NCBI GenBank assembly: GCA_026129135.1
Contig: JAHCIQ010000008.1
Coordinates: 1-64,000 of the forward strand
Direction of reading: 5' to 3'
From: Cyanobacteria bacterium TGS_CYA1
GTDB taxonomy: Bacteria > Cyanobacteriota > Vampirovibrionia > Obscuribacterales > Obscuribacteraceae
Length of the DNA: 64,000 nt
Below are positions 35,406-46,062 of the stretch, piece after piece. Each line of letters starts with the position of its first letter. Position 1 is the first letter of the stretch. Position numbers and translations under genes: made by a program. The notes below the pieces were generated by a model. It did no database searches, was not told the origin of the DNA, and worked only from the letters and a program-made list of their open reading frames with translations.

Positions 35406-36332
35406 TCACCAAATCAGATCAAGCCCAGGGAAAGTTTCTCCAAGAAGTTTGGACTGTAACATCAAATCTAGATTCAATGTGATAGTGCCAGTTGCATGAA
35501 TTTGAAAATCACCACCACCAAAAATTAAATGACCGTTGATATATATTCCAGAGTCCTGGACTTGCAAGTAATTTCCATCAATCCAAGTTTCGGCGTATTT
35601 CACATCCATAACTCGAGAGTCGGAGCGGTCAAGGTGTAGAATAACTTTTCTGTCGAAATATGCCTTCAACGAGGACGCTTTTTCCACAAAGTCGAAATGT
35701 TCTGAAGGAAAGGCAGTCAAAACATTATCGCTTAGGTGTAAGAGTGGATTTCCATGTTCTAAATTCAAAAAGGTATCGACCAATACCGGTTCAAAATCCT
35801 CGGTGGGTTGCTTAATTCTTAGCCAAACTTGGTTTTTTGTCTGAAGTATCAGTTCATTTCCTTTTAATACAACTTCTCCAATCCTAAATCTCTCCGGACC
35901 CGGAGGCAAAAAGAATTGGGGATAAGTAGCTTTCCCCTTTCGTAAAGCATATGGTCGTTCTTTGTGTTTTTTTACCTGAGCATCTGTCAACTGTGGTGAG
36001 GAGCCATTCTTGCGGTGATGACAATCTGGACAAAGTAGTGCAATGCCCGCTGATTCGTGTTGATATTTCAGCAGATGAAATTGAGGATCGAAATGATCAT
36101 ATGCAACAATCATCTTCCCATCGATAACGCAACCACAACCGCACTCACGTCGAACATCTCTTTTTATTGCTTCTGGAATATCTCTGGCGACTCCATAAAG
36201 ACTGTAACCGGTAGTCGGTTTCAATGTGGATCCATTCAAAATAACTGGCTCTTCGCATGAAGGACATCTAGCTGCTTTTGGTAGAAGTTCAAAACTGCAG
36301 TTTCTGCATTTGAACTGATCCTTTAAATCCAT
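35406..36332 (-). CDS. HNH endonuclease-like protein of the type I RM operon
   Basis: This is a 308-residue protein. An N-terminal zinc ribbon (CRNC and CPSC) is followed by an HNH-type nuclease core: [11 protein letters not shown], then YDHFDPQFH, then [12 protein letters not shown]. The C-terminal 160 residues are beta-rich with no known family. Its start (36332) overlaps the end of hsdR (36323) by ten bases, so the two are translationally coupled. An HNH gene here is not a standard part of type I systems; it may add a second cleavage step, which is inference. Confidence 0.72.
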   Translation of the reverse strand: MDLKDQFKCRNCSFELLPKAARCPSCEEPVILNGSTLKPTTGYSLYGVARDIPEAIKRDVRRECGCGCVIDGKMIVAYDHFDPQFHLLKYQHESAGIALLCPDCHHRKNGSSPQLTDAQVKKHKERPYALRKGKATYPQFFLPPGPERFRIGEVVLKGNELILQTKNQVWLRIKQPTEDFEPVLVDTFLNLEHGNPLLHLSDNVLTAFPSEHFDFVEKASSLKAYFDRKVILHLDRSDSRVMDVKYAETWIDGNYLQVQDSGIYINGHLIFGGGDFQIHATGTITLNLDLMLQSKLLGETFPGLDLIW

Positions 36333-39300
36333 TCAGTCGACAATGCCTCTGCTTGTTGGAGAACTGTTTGCACTGCTGCATCTTGTAAGTCTGGTGGATA
36401 ACCATATTTGCGCAGGATGCGTTTTACCAAAACTCGCATTTTTGCACGAGCAGAATCACGGTGCGCCCAATCGACAGAAATATTGCTCTTTAGACTAACA
36501 AGCAATTCGTGAGCAATAACTTTGAGCTGATCATTTCCCATCGCTTTCACTGCTGATTCGTTTTCAGCTAGCGCATCATAAAATGCAATTTCTTCATCAG
36601 ATAGACCAGCTTCTTCTCCGCGCTGTCGTGCAGCGCGGATGTCTTTCGCTAGTTGAATCAATTCCTGTAAAACTTCTGCACTTGTTATAGCGTTGGCGTG
36701 ATAGCGAGCAATAGCTTTTTCTAATCGCTCAGAAAAAGATCGCGACTCAACAATATTAGACTTGCTACGCGAACGAATTCCGTCGTTCAAAAGTTTTCGC
36801 AACGCTTCCAATGCCAAATTCTTTTTTTTCAATTGCTGCACTTCAGCGAGAAATTCATCCGACAAAATAGATATGTCTGGAGTTTGAATTCCTGCGGCCT
36901 TAAGAATATCGACAATTTCGGTCGAGATCACAGCACGGCTGACAATTTGCTGAATAGCAAAATCACGTTCTTTGGAGGTGACACCAGATCCAGTGGCAGT
37001 TTTTACCAACGCTGCACGGATAGCTTGAAAGAAGCCAACCTCTTCACGAATTTTTTGCGCTGCTTCCGAAGCTGACGTCAACGAATAAGCTTTAGACAAT
37101 TTTAAAACTGCATCTTGATAGCGAAGATATGCTCTTTTCTTGCCTTCGTCAGTTTTCTCGTCGGCCGACCACTGCTGTTGCTTATCGAGAATCCAATCGA
37201 TTGCTCCAGCCATCATGACCAACCGCTGCTGAGGAGTTCCTGTCAGCGCTGTCATGTAGTCGAAACCGTGAAACATATCGCGCACAATCTCGTATTTTTC
37301 TTGCAAAACTGCCAAAGCTTCGGACTCATCTATTCCTGTCGTTTCTTGATCTTGTTTGGAGTACTGGGCCAACGCAGACTTCAAGCTCTGCGCGATTCCA
37401 ATATAATCAACAACAAGTCCGCCAGTTTTATCGCGAAAAACTCTGTTAACACGTGCAATAGCCTGCATTAAACCATGACCTTGCATCGGTTTATCGACAT
37501 ACATGGTATGCATACATGGCGCATCAAATCCAGTCAGCCACATGTCGCGAACGATAACCAGTTTCAACGGATCATTCGCATTGCGAGCGCGCTTCGCAAG
37601 TAAATCACGACGCGCTTTATTTCCGATGTGCTGTTGCCATTCGGGCGGATCACTAGCAGCACCGGTCATGACGATTTTAATTGCGCCAGCGTTGTCGTCG
37701 TCGCTGTGCCAGTTTGGTCTTAGTTTTTTAATTTCTTCGTATAAGGCAACACAAATTCGACGGCTCATGCAAACAACCATCGCTTTTCCATCTATTCCAG
37801 CAATTCGATTCTCAAAGTGTGTTACTAGATCCTGCGCAATGAGAGCTAATCGCGTTGGACTGCCAACTAACGCCTCTACTGAAGCCCATTTCCGCTTAAG
37901 CTTTTCCTGTTCAAGAATTGCGTCATCCTCAGTCAACGCTTCTATCTCGGCATCGATCTTCGGTTTTTCATCTTCATCAAGTTCGATTCTTGCTAAACGC
38001 GATTCATAGTAAATGGGTACTGTTGCGCCGTCTTCCACAGCGCGACTAATATCATAGATATCAATATAATTACCAAATACAGCTGGAGTATTTACGTCGG
38101 TGTTTTCGATAGGAGTTCCGGTGAATCCTATGAAAGAGGCATTTGGCAGAGCATCTCGCATATATTTAGCAAAGCCGTAAGAAATTTCACCTGTCTTTCC
38201 ATCTACTTTTGCTTTAAATCCATACTGCGAGCGGTGCGCTTCATCAGCAATCACGACTACATTTCGTCGAGTGGTCAATGGTTCAGCTACTTCGCCGAAC
38301 TTTTGCAATGTAGTAAAAATTACACCTCCGGAAGCCCTCGTTAACAGTTGTTGAAGATGTTCACGGTTCTCAGCTTGAACTGGTGTCTGTCGTATTAAGT
38401 CACCGCACATGGAGAATGTTTTAAACAATTGATCATCAAGATCGTTGCGGTCAGTCAATATCACTAAAGTTGGATTTTCCATCTCAGGATGCTTCACCAA
38501 TCGCCCGGCGTAGAAAGCCATCAAAAGGCTTTTACCCGATCCTTGAGTATGCCAAATTACCCCAGCGCGCTTGTCGCCTCTTGGCTGTGAATCTACTGTG
38601 GGCAAGCCATAAGTAGCAGGATCTTCGAGGACTTCGTGAACATCGCTTTGAGCTGCAGCGCGAATGGTGGATTCTATAGCTCGATTGACTGCGTGGTATT
38701 GATGGTAACCAGCTATGATTTTCGCAAGACCATCGCTAGTTTCACCAAATACGGTGAAGTGTTGCAACAAGTCGAGAAACCGGCGCTTCTCAAATACGCC
38801 TTCAATTAGCGTCTCCAATTCAGGCAGACCTTTTTGCACAATCGACTTACCATCTGTAGTACGCCATGGCATAAAACGTTCAACATCGGCTGAAAGCGAT
38901 CCTACGCGAGCACTGATACCATCTGAGGTGACAAGTACTACATTGGTGTTAAACAAAGCAGCAATCTGATGCTTGTAGGTTTGCAATTGATTGAAGGCCC
39001 CGGCGAGATCCGCACCGGCACTACCGGGAGCCTTTAATTCAATTACGGCTAAAGGCAAACCGTTAACAAAGAGCACCACATCTGGACGGCGTTTTTTCCG
39101 ACCGGCGATAACAACAAACTGTTGAACTGCTAGCCAGTCGTTAATCTCTGGTTTATCGAAGTCGAGCAGTGCTACCTTGTTCGTTGTCATTATGCCGTCG
39201 CTGCCATAATACTCAACGTCGACGCCCTCAGTTAGCAGCGTGTGAATGCGACGATTTTCTTCGAGCTGAGCAGGGAAGACTGACTGAGTAAGCTTGCGCA

Positions 39301-39511
39301 AAGCATCTGTTCTTGCTTCCTGAGGCAAGTTTGGATTCAGCCGGAAAATGGCATCTTCAACCCGTTTGTTCAATATTGTGACATCGTGACTTTCGCGTTC
39401 AGGTGCACTACCGTCCGGCCCGATAGTTTCGTCGGATGTAACTTCATAACCTAGCCCGCGAAATTGTTCGAGTAAGGCGTATTCAATTTCAGCTTCGGAA
39501 AGAAATGCCAT
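36323..39511 (-). CDS. hsdR: Type I restriction enzyme subunit R
   Basis: This is a 1062-residue protein, normal for HsdR. Near residues 150-175 it has [10 protein letters not shown] and AVIELKAP (nuclease Asp and ExK). A helicase core follows: Walker [17 protein letters not shown] in [18 protein letters not shown], then [13 protein letters not shown]. It should cleave foreign DNA after ATP-driven translocation when the HsdS-HsdM methylase complex finds an unmodified site. The gene order is M-S-R on the minus strand with overlaps, and the HNH gene follows. All expected motifs are present. Confidence 0.92.
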   Translation of the reverse strand: MAFLSEAEIEYALLEQFRGLGYEVTSDETIGPDGSAPERESHDVTILNKRVEDAIFRLNPNLPQEARTDALRKLTQSVFPAQLEENRRIHTLLTEGVDVEYYGSDGIMTTNKVALLDFDKPEINDWLAVQQFVVIAGRKKRRPDVVLFVNGLPLAVIELKAPGSAGADLAGAFNQLQTYKHQIAALFNTNVVLVTSDGISARVGSLSADVERFMPWRTTDGKSIVQKGLPELETLIEGVFEKRRFLDLLQHFTVFGETSDGLAKIIAGYHQYHAVNRAIESTIRAAAQSDVHEVLEDPATYGLPTVDSQPRGDKRAGVIWHTQGSGKSLLMAFYAGRLVKHPEMENPTLVILTDRNDLDDQLFKTFSMCGDLIRQTPVQAENREHLQQLLTRASGGVIFTTLQKFGEVAEPLTTRRNVVVIADEAHRSQYGFKAKVDGKTGEISYGFAKYMRDALPNASFIGFTGTPIENTDVNTPAVFGNYIDIYDISRAVEDGATVPIYYESRLARIELDEDEKPKIDAEIEALTEDDAILEQEKLKRKWASVEALVGSPTRLALIAQDLVTHFENRIAGIDGKAMVVCMSRRICVALYEEIKKLRPNWHSDDDNAGAIKIVMTGAASDPPEWQQHIGNKARRDLLAKRARNANDPLKLVIVRDMWLTGFDAPCMHTMYVDKPMQGHGLMQAIARVNRVFRDKTGGLVVDYIGIAQSLKSALAQYSKQDQETTGIDESEALAVLQEKYEIVRDMFHGFDYMTALTGTPQQRLVMMAGAIDWILDKQQQWSADEKTDEGKKRAYLRYQDAVLKLSKAYSLTSASEAAQKIREEVGFFQAIRAALVKTATGSGVTSKERDFAIQQIVSRAVISTEIVDILKAAGIQTPDISILSDEFLAEVQQLKKKNLALEALRKLLNDGIRSRSKSNIVESRSFSERLEKAIARYHANAITSAEVLQELIQLAKDIRAARQRGEEAGLSDEEIAFYDALAENESAVKAMGNDQLKVIAHELLVSLKSNISVDWAHRDSARAKMRVLVKRILRKYGYPPDLQDAAVQTVLQQAEALSTEWI

Positions 39512-40773
39512 CAGGTTGCTACCTCGGCAATTTGCTGGGCAGCATCAGGAATGCGCAGCTTACCGGAAATCAGTCGAGGTAGGAGTGTATCGCGGAGAGC
39601 GATGAGGGTGGCTGTACGACGTTCGTTCTCAAGGATTTTCAAAAACAAGCTTTCTGTATAAGCGTGATAAGTAGTACGTAGTTCCTTCGTTGCGGCAATG
39701 ACGCGTAGTGCAGAAAAGCTACTTGTGTTTAAGTTGCCCAAAACAGAACCACCACTGGCAGCCGCTTTTATTCCTGCACCAAGATTTTTCAGCGTCCAGT
39801 ACCAGAAATATGTCTCATCTTTAGCCGACAATATCACGCTGTTTATTTGTTGATTAGTTTGTGAGGGTTCTGTGGTAATCGTGACTAGACCAAGTGTAGC
39901 AATGCAACTCACGCATATCGCTCCAGCAGGCAACATCTTCTTTTCCTGTGATTTAGCACCAACATGTGAGAGACGTTTTTGAATATGCAAAGTGAAAATT
40001 TTTCCATGCATCTCTGGAATGGTTATGAAAGGAACATCATCGCCATAATATTCGCTCACTTGCGTTGATGGTGTTTTTCCGCAGACAATATCTCCGATGT
40101 CATTTACGCTCATTACGCTCCAACCTTTCGGAATCAATCCCAATTCCGATTCCTGCATGTTCTCTTGCTCCACTCCGTGGAAATCTTTGAACCATGAATT
40201 ATACAAAGCGGCGGCGATAGCTTGCAGTGTAGCGTTTGTTTGTCGGTTAAGTTCAATTTGATCGTCGATACTTTTCAATATTCTCGCGATCGCTTGTTGT
40301 TCGGAAATAGACGGCACTGGAATTTCAAGATTCTGAATACGATCGGTAGGTAGCACGCCCGTACCATGTCCAGCTTCACCAACAAGGTTCAAGATCTCAG
40401 CGGTTTTCGATTGGATTGCATAGGCTAAGTATGAAGGGACTATATCTTCAACAGCAATTAATGCCTTTACGTCCTGATTGAAAGTTACAGGCCGAGTTGT
40501 TATTCCCATACGAAATTCGCTTTTCAAGCTCATACCACGGACTATGAATAAGATTGTATTTTCAGGTACTAGTCGTGTTCCGTTTGTTGATCCTTCCTCA
40601 GTAACCCGGTCTTCTGAGTCACTAATGAAGAATCTCGTAAGACTCTTCGCACTAATCCATGGAATCGTTCCACCCCAGTATTTAGGAATAGCTTTACTAG
40701 GTGTCCCCCCTGAATACCAAGTGGCACAGCTCTTTAACGTACGAGTTGGCCAGGAGTTAACGTCCAAAGCCAA
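39511..40773 (-). CDS. hsdS: Type I restriction specificity subunit S
   Basis: This is a 420-residue protein with two target recognition domains separated by the conserved helical region. The pattern [19 protein letters not shown] with [17 protein letters not shown] marks the first repeat; the second half ends near [18 protein letters not shown], the usual end of HsdS. It sets the DNA sequence for modification and cutting. The start overlaps hsdM by 17 bases and the stop touches the hsdR start. It looks intact. Confidence 0.9.
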   Translation of the reverse strand: MALDVNSWPTRTLKSCATWYSGGTPSKAIPKYWGGTIPWISAKSLTRFFISDSEDRVTEEGSTNGTRLVPENTILFIVRGMSLKSEFRMGITTRPVTFNQDVKALIAVEDIVPSYLAYAIQSKTAEILNLVGEAGHGTGVLPTDRIQNLEIPVPSISEQQAIARILKSIDDQIELNRQTNATLQAIAAALYNSWFKDFHGVEQENMQESELGLIPKGWSVMSVNDIGDIVCGKTPSTQVSEYYGDDVPFITIPEMHGKIFTLHIQKRLSHVGAKSQEKKMLPAGAICVSCIATLGLVTITTEPSQTNQQINSVILSAKDETYFWYWTLKNLGAGIKAAASGGSVLGNLNTSSFSALRVIAATKELRTTYHAYTESLFLKILENERRTATLIALRDTLLPRLISGKLRIPDAAQQIAEVAT

Positions 40774-42364
40774 GTACCGTGAGATGTTCCAAAATTTCCA
40801 AATCTAGCCGAGCGGACTCCTCGAGTTGATCTCTAAGCTGCGCGCTCAAGCGCCTCATTTTTTCGTTAAAAGTTTCGTCGTCGTCCTCTTCTACCTCCGC
40901 GCCGACATATCGGCCCGGAGTGAGAACATATCCGTGATTGCTGCGGATTTCTTCGATGGCGGCGCTTTTGCAAAATCCCGCTACATCGCCGTATTCACCG
41001 GCATCTAGTTCTCCTCTCCATGCGTGGTAAACAGAGGCGATTCGCGAGACTTCATCGTCTTTCAATTCGCGCCGAGTTCTGTCCACCAGCATACCCATCT
41101 TGCGCGCATCAATGAAAAGTACTTCGCCTCGTCGATCACGCAGTTTAGAATTTTTCACCAGCCCATTATTGCGATCTTTGGACAGAATCCACAAGCAAGC
41201 CGGAATCTGCGTGGAATAGAAAAGTTGTCCGGGTAATGCCACCATACAATCAACAACGTTAGCTTCGATCATTGCCTTTCGAATTTCGCCTTCGCCACTT
41301 TGCTGTGTACTCATCGAGCCATTGGCAAGCACCACACCCGCGAAGCCATGTGGTGCTAAGTGGTGGACGATGTGTTGCAACCACGCATAGTTTGCGTTGC
41401 CTACAGGTGGTGCGCCGTAAACCCAACGAACATCTTCGCGCAAACGATCTCCGCCCCAGTCGGATATATTGAAGGGCGGATTTGCTAAGATATAATCTGC
41501 TTTTAAGTCGCGCAGTTCGTCCTTGTGAAAACTGCCCTCATTATTCCATTTTATATTTGAATCGATGCCACGCACCGCAAGATTCATTTTCGCTAAACGC
41601 CAAGTTGTGTAATTACTTTCCTGACCATAGATAGCGATGTCGCTGATGCGTCCACCGTGTTCGGCGACAAACTTTTCGCTCTGAACAAACATGCCACCAC
41701 TTCCGCAACAAGGATCATAAACTCGCCCATTGTATGGCTCTAGCATTTCCACAAGTGTGCGGACCACAGAACGAGGGGTGTAAAATTCGCCGCCGCGCTT
41801 GCCTTCTGCACCTGCGAATTGACCGAGGAAGTATTCATAAACGCGACCTAGTACATCTTTGGATTTTTCTTTGCGCTCATTCAGCGCGATTCCTGAGATC
41901 AAATCAATCAACTCGCCGAGCATCACTTTGTTGAGCGCGGGTCGAGAATAGTCTTTTGGCAGTACACCCTTTAATGATTCGTTCTCTTTCTCTATAGCTC
42001 GCATGGCATCGTCAATCATCGTGCCGATACTGCTCTGCTTGGCATTAGCTCGTAAGTACGACCAACGAGCTTCCTTAGGAACCCAGAAAATATTGTCGGC
42101 GAGGTATTCGTCCTTATCTTCTGCGGCAGCTGCGTCTTCTTTTAGCAGTTCGGCATGACGAGCTTCGAAAGCATCAGATATATATTTGAGGAAGATGAGA
42201 CCCAGGGCAACGTGCTTGTAGTCGCTCGGTTCCATATTGCCGCGCAGCTTGTCAGCAGCTTTGAATAGTTCTGCTTCAAACCCTAGGTTAGCGCTGTTTT
42301 TATCGTTTTTGGGCACGGAGTCATCTCTTAAGGTGTTTTGAAGATTATAAAGCCACTGCTTCAA
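40757..42364 (-). CDS. hsdM: Type I restriction modification methyltransferase M
   Basis: This is a 535-residue N6-adenine methyltransferase. Residues 20-140 are the N-terminal helical domain. Motif I ([12 protein letters not shown]) lies near residue 220 and motif IV (NPPF) near 300. EFYTPRSVV is the usual segment just before motif I. It modifies host DNA together with HsdS. It is the first gene of the operon. The upstream interval to the divergent hydrolase gene (42365-42528) must hold promoters for both sides. Confidence 0.92.
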   Translation of the reverse strand: MKQWLYNLQNTLRDDSVPKNDKNSANLGFEAELFKAADKLRGNMEPSDYKHVALGLIFLKYISDAFEARHAELLKEDAAAAEDKDEYLADNIFWVPKEARWSYLRANAKQSSIGTMIDDAMRAIEKENESLKGVLPKDYSRPALNKVMLGELIDLISGIALNERKEKSKDVLGRVYEYFLGQFAGAEGKRGGEFYTPRSVVRTLVEMLEPYNGRVYDPCCGSGGMFVQSEKFVAEHGGRISDIAIYGQESNYTTWRLAKMNLAVRGIDSNIKWNNEGSFHKDELRDLKADYILANPPFNISDWGGDRLREDVRWVYGAPPVGNANYAWLQHIVHHLAPHGFAGVVLANGSMSTQQSGEGEIRKAMIEANVVDCMVALPGQLFYSTQIPACLWILSKDRNNGLVKNSKLRDRRGEVLFIDARKMGMLVDRTRRELKDDEVSRIASVYHAWRGELDAGEYGDVAGFCKSAAIEEIRSNHGYVLTPGRYVGAEVEEDDDETFNEKMRRLSAQLRDQLEESARLDLEILEHLTVLGFGR

Positions 42365-42528
42365 CCCAGCTTATGAATTAATTTGAGCGCTTGACGACTG
42401 CTTTGCAATAATTTCTCCGATTTACGTTTTTGGGATCGAAAATTTGGACAGAACAGACTTGGAGTATGCAGCCAAAAGTTGAGTGATATAGTTGTAATTT
42501 GCGTAATAATCCATCTTGTAGGTTCCGA

Positions 42529-43605
42529 ATGAAAATGCAAACTAAAATGCACAAGACAGCTCTGAGTCTGTCTTTGATTGTTTATTTATTCATAGGCGGC
42601 GGTTGGGTATGTGCGAAAGAACCCGTTTTTTCTGTGACGGGATATCTAGTACCACAACCGGTATCGGAAAAAACTTATGAGTGGCGGTCTAAACGCACTG
42701 CAAAAGAAACTTCATTGGCTCAAGAAGAGCGCTATGAGAAATTCATTGGGGATGGCAAAGATTCTTCGTTTGACGATGAAGATAAAATGTTTGATTCCAT
42801 CTTTGAATATCTGAAAAACAATCCGAGCAAAAAGCTTTTATTTTATATTCATGGATGCTGCCACTTGTATCCGAAAACCTTGCCTACTGCTCAAAAGTTG
42901 TCTGAAAAATTCAACGAGCCAGTTCTCATCTACAATTGGCCCTCCTCTCCATTTCATATAGAGCCCGGTAAATTAGGTTCGATTTTTCAGCCTAGATTTT
43001 TTAATTCCGTCGTTTTGAAGCACAATGGGTACAGTGAGAACGAACAAGGATACTCCAATGGAAAAGGGCAGTTTTCGTTCTTCTTCCAGAGGTTTGATAA
43101 ATCACTAATCAAACACTCTATTGACCCCAACAGAGTAATTTTGATCGCACACAGTATGGGAAATCGAATGCTAGATGACGGAGTTGAAATTCGCTCTTTT
43201 ATCATAGAATTTGGAAAAGATAAACCTTTACCGTTTTCGCAAATAATTTTTGCTTGTGCGGATGTAGGTATGGAAGAGTTTCAAGACTTCAGTAGACTGG
43301 ATAGAGTCACTAAAAATGCTGGCAAAATTTGGTTTTTAATCAACAGAAAAGATCCTGCTTTGGAAGTATCCAGCAAAATTCATGGGTATTTTAGAGTAGG
43401 AAATGCCCCGGTTAAAAAATGTGGACCGCTGCTTTTAGGTGAGAATACGTTCGTTGTTGATCACACTGCAGAAACCGGCAAAAGTCACGACATGCCAATT
43501 GATCTGATCTATGACATGGTCACCGGTGAGCGAAAGACATACGACCTAATTCCATCCGAAGAAAAACCGCACCTTTTTGAGGCGAAAAAATTACAACGCA
43601 AATAG
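42529..43605 (+). CDS. Exported alpha/beta hydrolase (DUF900-like), copy 1
   Basis: This protein of about 358 residues starts at ATG 42529 and has a signal segment (ALSLSLIVYLFIGGGWVCA). It shows an alpha/beta hydrolase plan: LLFYIHGCCHLY, a nucleophile elbow ILIAHSMGNRML (Ser in AHSMG), and a late His in VVDHTAET or KSHDMP. The family resembles DUF900. Cys-Cys follows the His-Gly here (HGCC), which the third copy lacks. It is the first of three successive hydrolases on this strand, probably acting outside the cytoplasm on lipids, esters or peptides; the substrate is unknown. Confidence 0.65.
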   Translation: MKMQTKMHKTALSLSLIVYLFIGGGWVCAKEPVFSVTGYLVPQPVSEKTYEWRSKRTAKETSLAQEERYEKFIGDGKDSSFDDEDKMFDSIFEYLKNNPSKKLLFYIHGCCHLYPKTLPTAQKLSEKFNEPVLIYNWPSSPFHIEPGKLGSIFQPRFFNSVVLKHNGYSENEQGYSNGKGQFSFFFQRFDKSLIKHSIDPNRVILIAHSMGNRMLDDGVEIRSFIIEFGKDKPLPFSQIIFACADVGMEEFQDFSRLDRVTKNAGKIWFLINRKDPALEVSSKIHGYFRVGNAPVKKCGPLLLGENTFVVDHTAETGKSHDMPIDLIYDMVTGERKTYDLIPSEEKPHLFEAKKLQRK

Positions 43606-43782
43606 TTTAAATTTAATTAGTGTTCTTCGGGCGGTCGAAACTAAAAGGGTTGCGGTCATTAGACGCGATTGGTCATTGATTTTCTAATGACTAAGTGCTT
43701 CGCTGTTATTAGATCCTGGGAAAACTAACTTCACGTCGCGCACGAAAAATCTTGTGTCGACAGTGCTGTATGGAGAAATCGA

Positions 43783-44886
43783 ATGCCGCCTTTTTATCAT
43801 TCAAAGCGATTGCCACAAATTTGTGTCTATGTTTATTTTTTGTTTTTTGTAATCCAATTATTTTGGACGCTGCCTGTTTTTGCTCAGTCGCAAAAATTGG
43901 TTATTCCAACATATTTTGCTACCGAAAGGGTTTTTGACAATGGTAGTACCGGGATTGATTATACTGACGGCCAAATCAGCGGCTCGTTGCTCAACTTTGG
44001 CGTGAAAAACATCGACGTCGTTGATACGGGATATCCTGAAATGGATAGTGAGCGTTCTAGAGGTTTGGGCTGGTGGACAAAACTCCCGAGTGCTTCTGAA
44101 GCTGATTTTGGAAAGCACCTAAGAAGTATTACTTTAACGAAAAGCGAGTTTTTCTCTAACATAAGAGCAATTGTAAATGATGGTCCGACAAAACGGCCAC
44201 TTATTGTTTACGTGAACGGTTGTTGTGCGCCGTTTTCGCCTGGGATGGTTCATGCGGCGAAAATAGAAAGAAGCATACAAGCGCCGGTTTTGCTATATTC
44301 GTGGGCCGCAATTCCGCCTACAATGCAGTTCTACAGAGAAAACGAAAATAGACAAAAACAAGGCATTGAACGTTTCGTTTTATTCCTCGAAGATTTAGAA
44401 AAAGAGATTCCACCTGAGCAAACTATTTTGGTGGCACATAGTATGGGAAACCGATTTTTATACGAAGCTTTGCGCCTTAGGTATTATGAAAAACATAGAA
44501 AAGATCCGAGTTCTCCTCGATACCTGGGAGCCGCTTTTGCCGCTGCTGATGTTAACGCAGATGAGTTTGCTAGCGAAGAGAAGGCAATTGCTTCTACGTG
44601 TCAACATATCTGGATTACTGCAAATAACACCGACCCAGCGCTAGCGGCTTCATCACTTCAGAGAGGATTATATTTTCGACTGGGCGCACCGTTCATGGTA
44701 ATCAATAAATTGATATCCACAGCTAATGTAGATGTTTTTGGTATCGCTGAAGAGTATCCGAAGTCGCATGAATTGCCGATTCCTGTTCTAAGCCAGATTA
44801 TTTTAGGTATTGAAGACGGGTATCATTCCAAGCAATTTATGATGCTGCAGAATAAACCTCACTATTTCCATGTGAGGAAGAAATAG
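43783..44886 (+). CDS. Exported alpha/beta hydrolase (DUF900-like), copy 2
   Basis: This is a 367-residue paralog with the signal segment ICVYVYFLFFVIQLFWTLPV. It keeps the nucleophile elbow LVAHSMGNRFLY and the NGCC segment (VNGCCAPF) in place of HGCC. A late His in PKSHELPIP may complete the triad. It lies 178 bases after copy 1, and copy 3 starts one base after its stop codon. The first ATG of this frame gives the signal, with weaker alternatives upstream. It is part of a local gene duplication. Confidence 0.65.
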   Translation: MPPFYHSKRLPQICVYVYFLFFVIQLFWTLPVFAQSQKLVIPTYFATERVFDNGSTGIDYTDGQISGSLLNFGVKNIDVVDTGYPEMDSERSRGLGWWTKLPSASEADFGKHLRSITLTKSEFFSNIRAIVNDGPTKRPLIVYVNGCCAPFSPGMVHAAKIERSIQAPVLLYSWAAIPPTMQFYRENENRQKQGIERFVLFLEDLEKEIPPEQTILVAHSMGNRFLYEALRLRYYEKHRKDPSSPRYLGAAFAAADVNADEFASEEKAIASTCQHIWITANNTDPALAASSLQRGLYFRLGAPFMVINKLISTANVDVFGIAEEYPKSHELPIPVLSQIILGIEDGYHSKQFMMLQNKPHYFHVRKK

Positions 44887-44887
44887 A

Positions 44888-46015
44888 ATGAACAGGTTGA
44901 TATTTTTGTTCTTTGCTCTATTGTTCGCAATGAATTCTTCACTTGCTGCGGATGTACAAACCGCAGGCCCACCCGTGATAAAAATTCCTGTTTTTTATGC
45001 AACTCAGCGTAAAAAGATTTGCGATGAAAAAGATCCTGCAGGAAAGGAGTTAGGTGAATTCAAAACCGGATGTGGGAATGCCTGGCTACCAATCTCAGAA
45101 ACGTGGAAAAATCCTTCAACAAAAAGACTAATCACCAATCTAATTGCAATAGGCTGCGAAATTGATAATTCTCGGGCCACGGTAGTTCCATTTATAGAAG
45201 CTCGCGGATATGTGGCAGAACCCTCTCCGGAAAAGGTTTTGAAGATTGATGAAAACTGTGGTCATTTTTGGAAAAAACTCAGGAGTTATGCAAAATCTTC
45301 TGTTGGTAAAGAGGTATACGTTTACATCCATGGTTTTGCTTCAAGCGGTAACAATGCTGTGTATTCCAGCGGTATTCTTTCCGCTCACGTAGAGGCGCCA
45401 GTCATCGCCTACACGTGGCCGTCGGTTGGCAAACTGGGGTTGATTCAAGGTAACCCCGAACTCACTTTAAGTTTATTCAAACTAGATAAAGAAATGATTG
45501 GAGACGATAGAGTTTTGAAGCACCTTCAAGAATTTTTGTCGGATTTGCGAAGCAAATTGGATTCAGACGTGAAAATAAATATCGTGGCACATAGTCTCGG
45601 CAATAGACTTCTATGCAGGTATTTGAATTCTGGACAACATCTAAAATTGTCGTCTCTTTATTTTCTTGCAGCAGATGTGGATAAAAAGGATTTTTTGAAA
45701 ACCGCAGAATATCTCAAAGAGCAGTGTTCAGAAGTAGTCGTCTACCACAATCCAAAGGATAATGTTTTGAGGTTGTCTAGGGCTTCTCAACTTCTAGATT
45801 TAGATCTCACTGAAAAATTGGGAGCCTCAGGATTTCCACTTCCATCGATTAGATTTGTTGATTATGAGTTGATCGCGCAACCTAGAGATTTGCAGCACTA
45901 TATTCCATTTGAGCATTTCGGTAGTATCTGTCGTTCTGGTAAACCGGCTGAAGTCGCTGGAGCTTCCAAACTATTTATATTCAATAGAACGCGGATTGAA
46001 ACTGCGGAAAAGTAA
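44888..46015 (+). CDS. Exported alpha/beta hydrolase (DUF900-like), copy 3
   Basis: This is a 375-residue paralog with a signal peptide (LIFLFFALLFAMNSSLAA). It retains a classic HGF segment (VYIHGFASSG), the elbow NIVAHSLGNRLL, and a C-terminal His in DLQHYIPF that may be the catalytic one. It is more divergent than copies 1 and 2 and closest to canonical DUF900 in the HGF strand. It is probably co-transcribed with copy 2, given the one-base gap. Its stop faces the end of the peptidase gene on the other strand, 48 bases away. Confidence 0.65.
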   Translation: MNRLIFLFFALLFAMNSSLAADVQTAGPPVIKIPVFYATQRKKICDEKDPAGKELGEFKTGCGNAWLPISETWKNPSTKRLITNLIAIGCEIDNSRATVVPFIEARGYVAEPSPEKVLKIDENCGHFWKKLRSYAKSSVGKEVYVYIHGFASSGNNAVYSSGILSAHVEAPVIAYTWPSVGKLGLIQGNPELTLSLFKLDKEMIGDDRVLKHLQEFLSDLRSKLDSDVKINIVAHSLGNRLLCRYLNSGQHLKLSSLYFLAADVDKKDFLKTAEYLKEQCSEVVVYHNPKDNVLRLSRASQLLDLDLTEKLGASGFPLPSIRFVDYELIAQPRDLQHYIPFEHFGSICRSGKPAEVAGASKLFIFNRTRIETAEK

Positions 46016-46062
46016 AAGATTTTAGTGGCCGGACAGTGAGGCGTCATTTAAAAGTGAACAAA

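Noticed and set aside
37503..38009. Plus-strand frame of 168 codons inside hsdR
   Set aside because: Antisense to a gene with clear HsdR motifs.
43752..43937. Plus-strand frame of 61 codons at the start of hydrolase copy 2
   Set aside because: It overlaps the start of the hydrolase copy 2 gene in a different frame and has no independent support.
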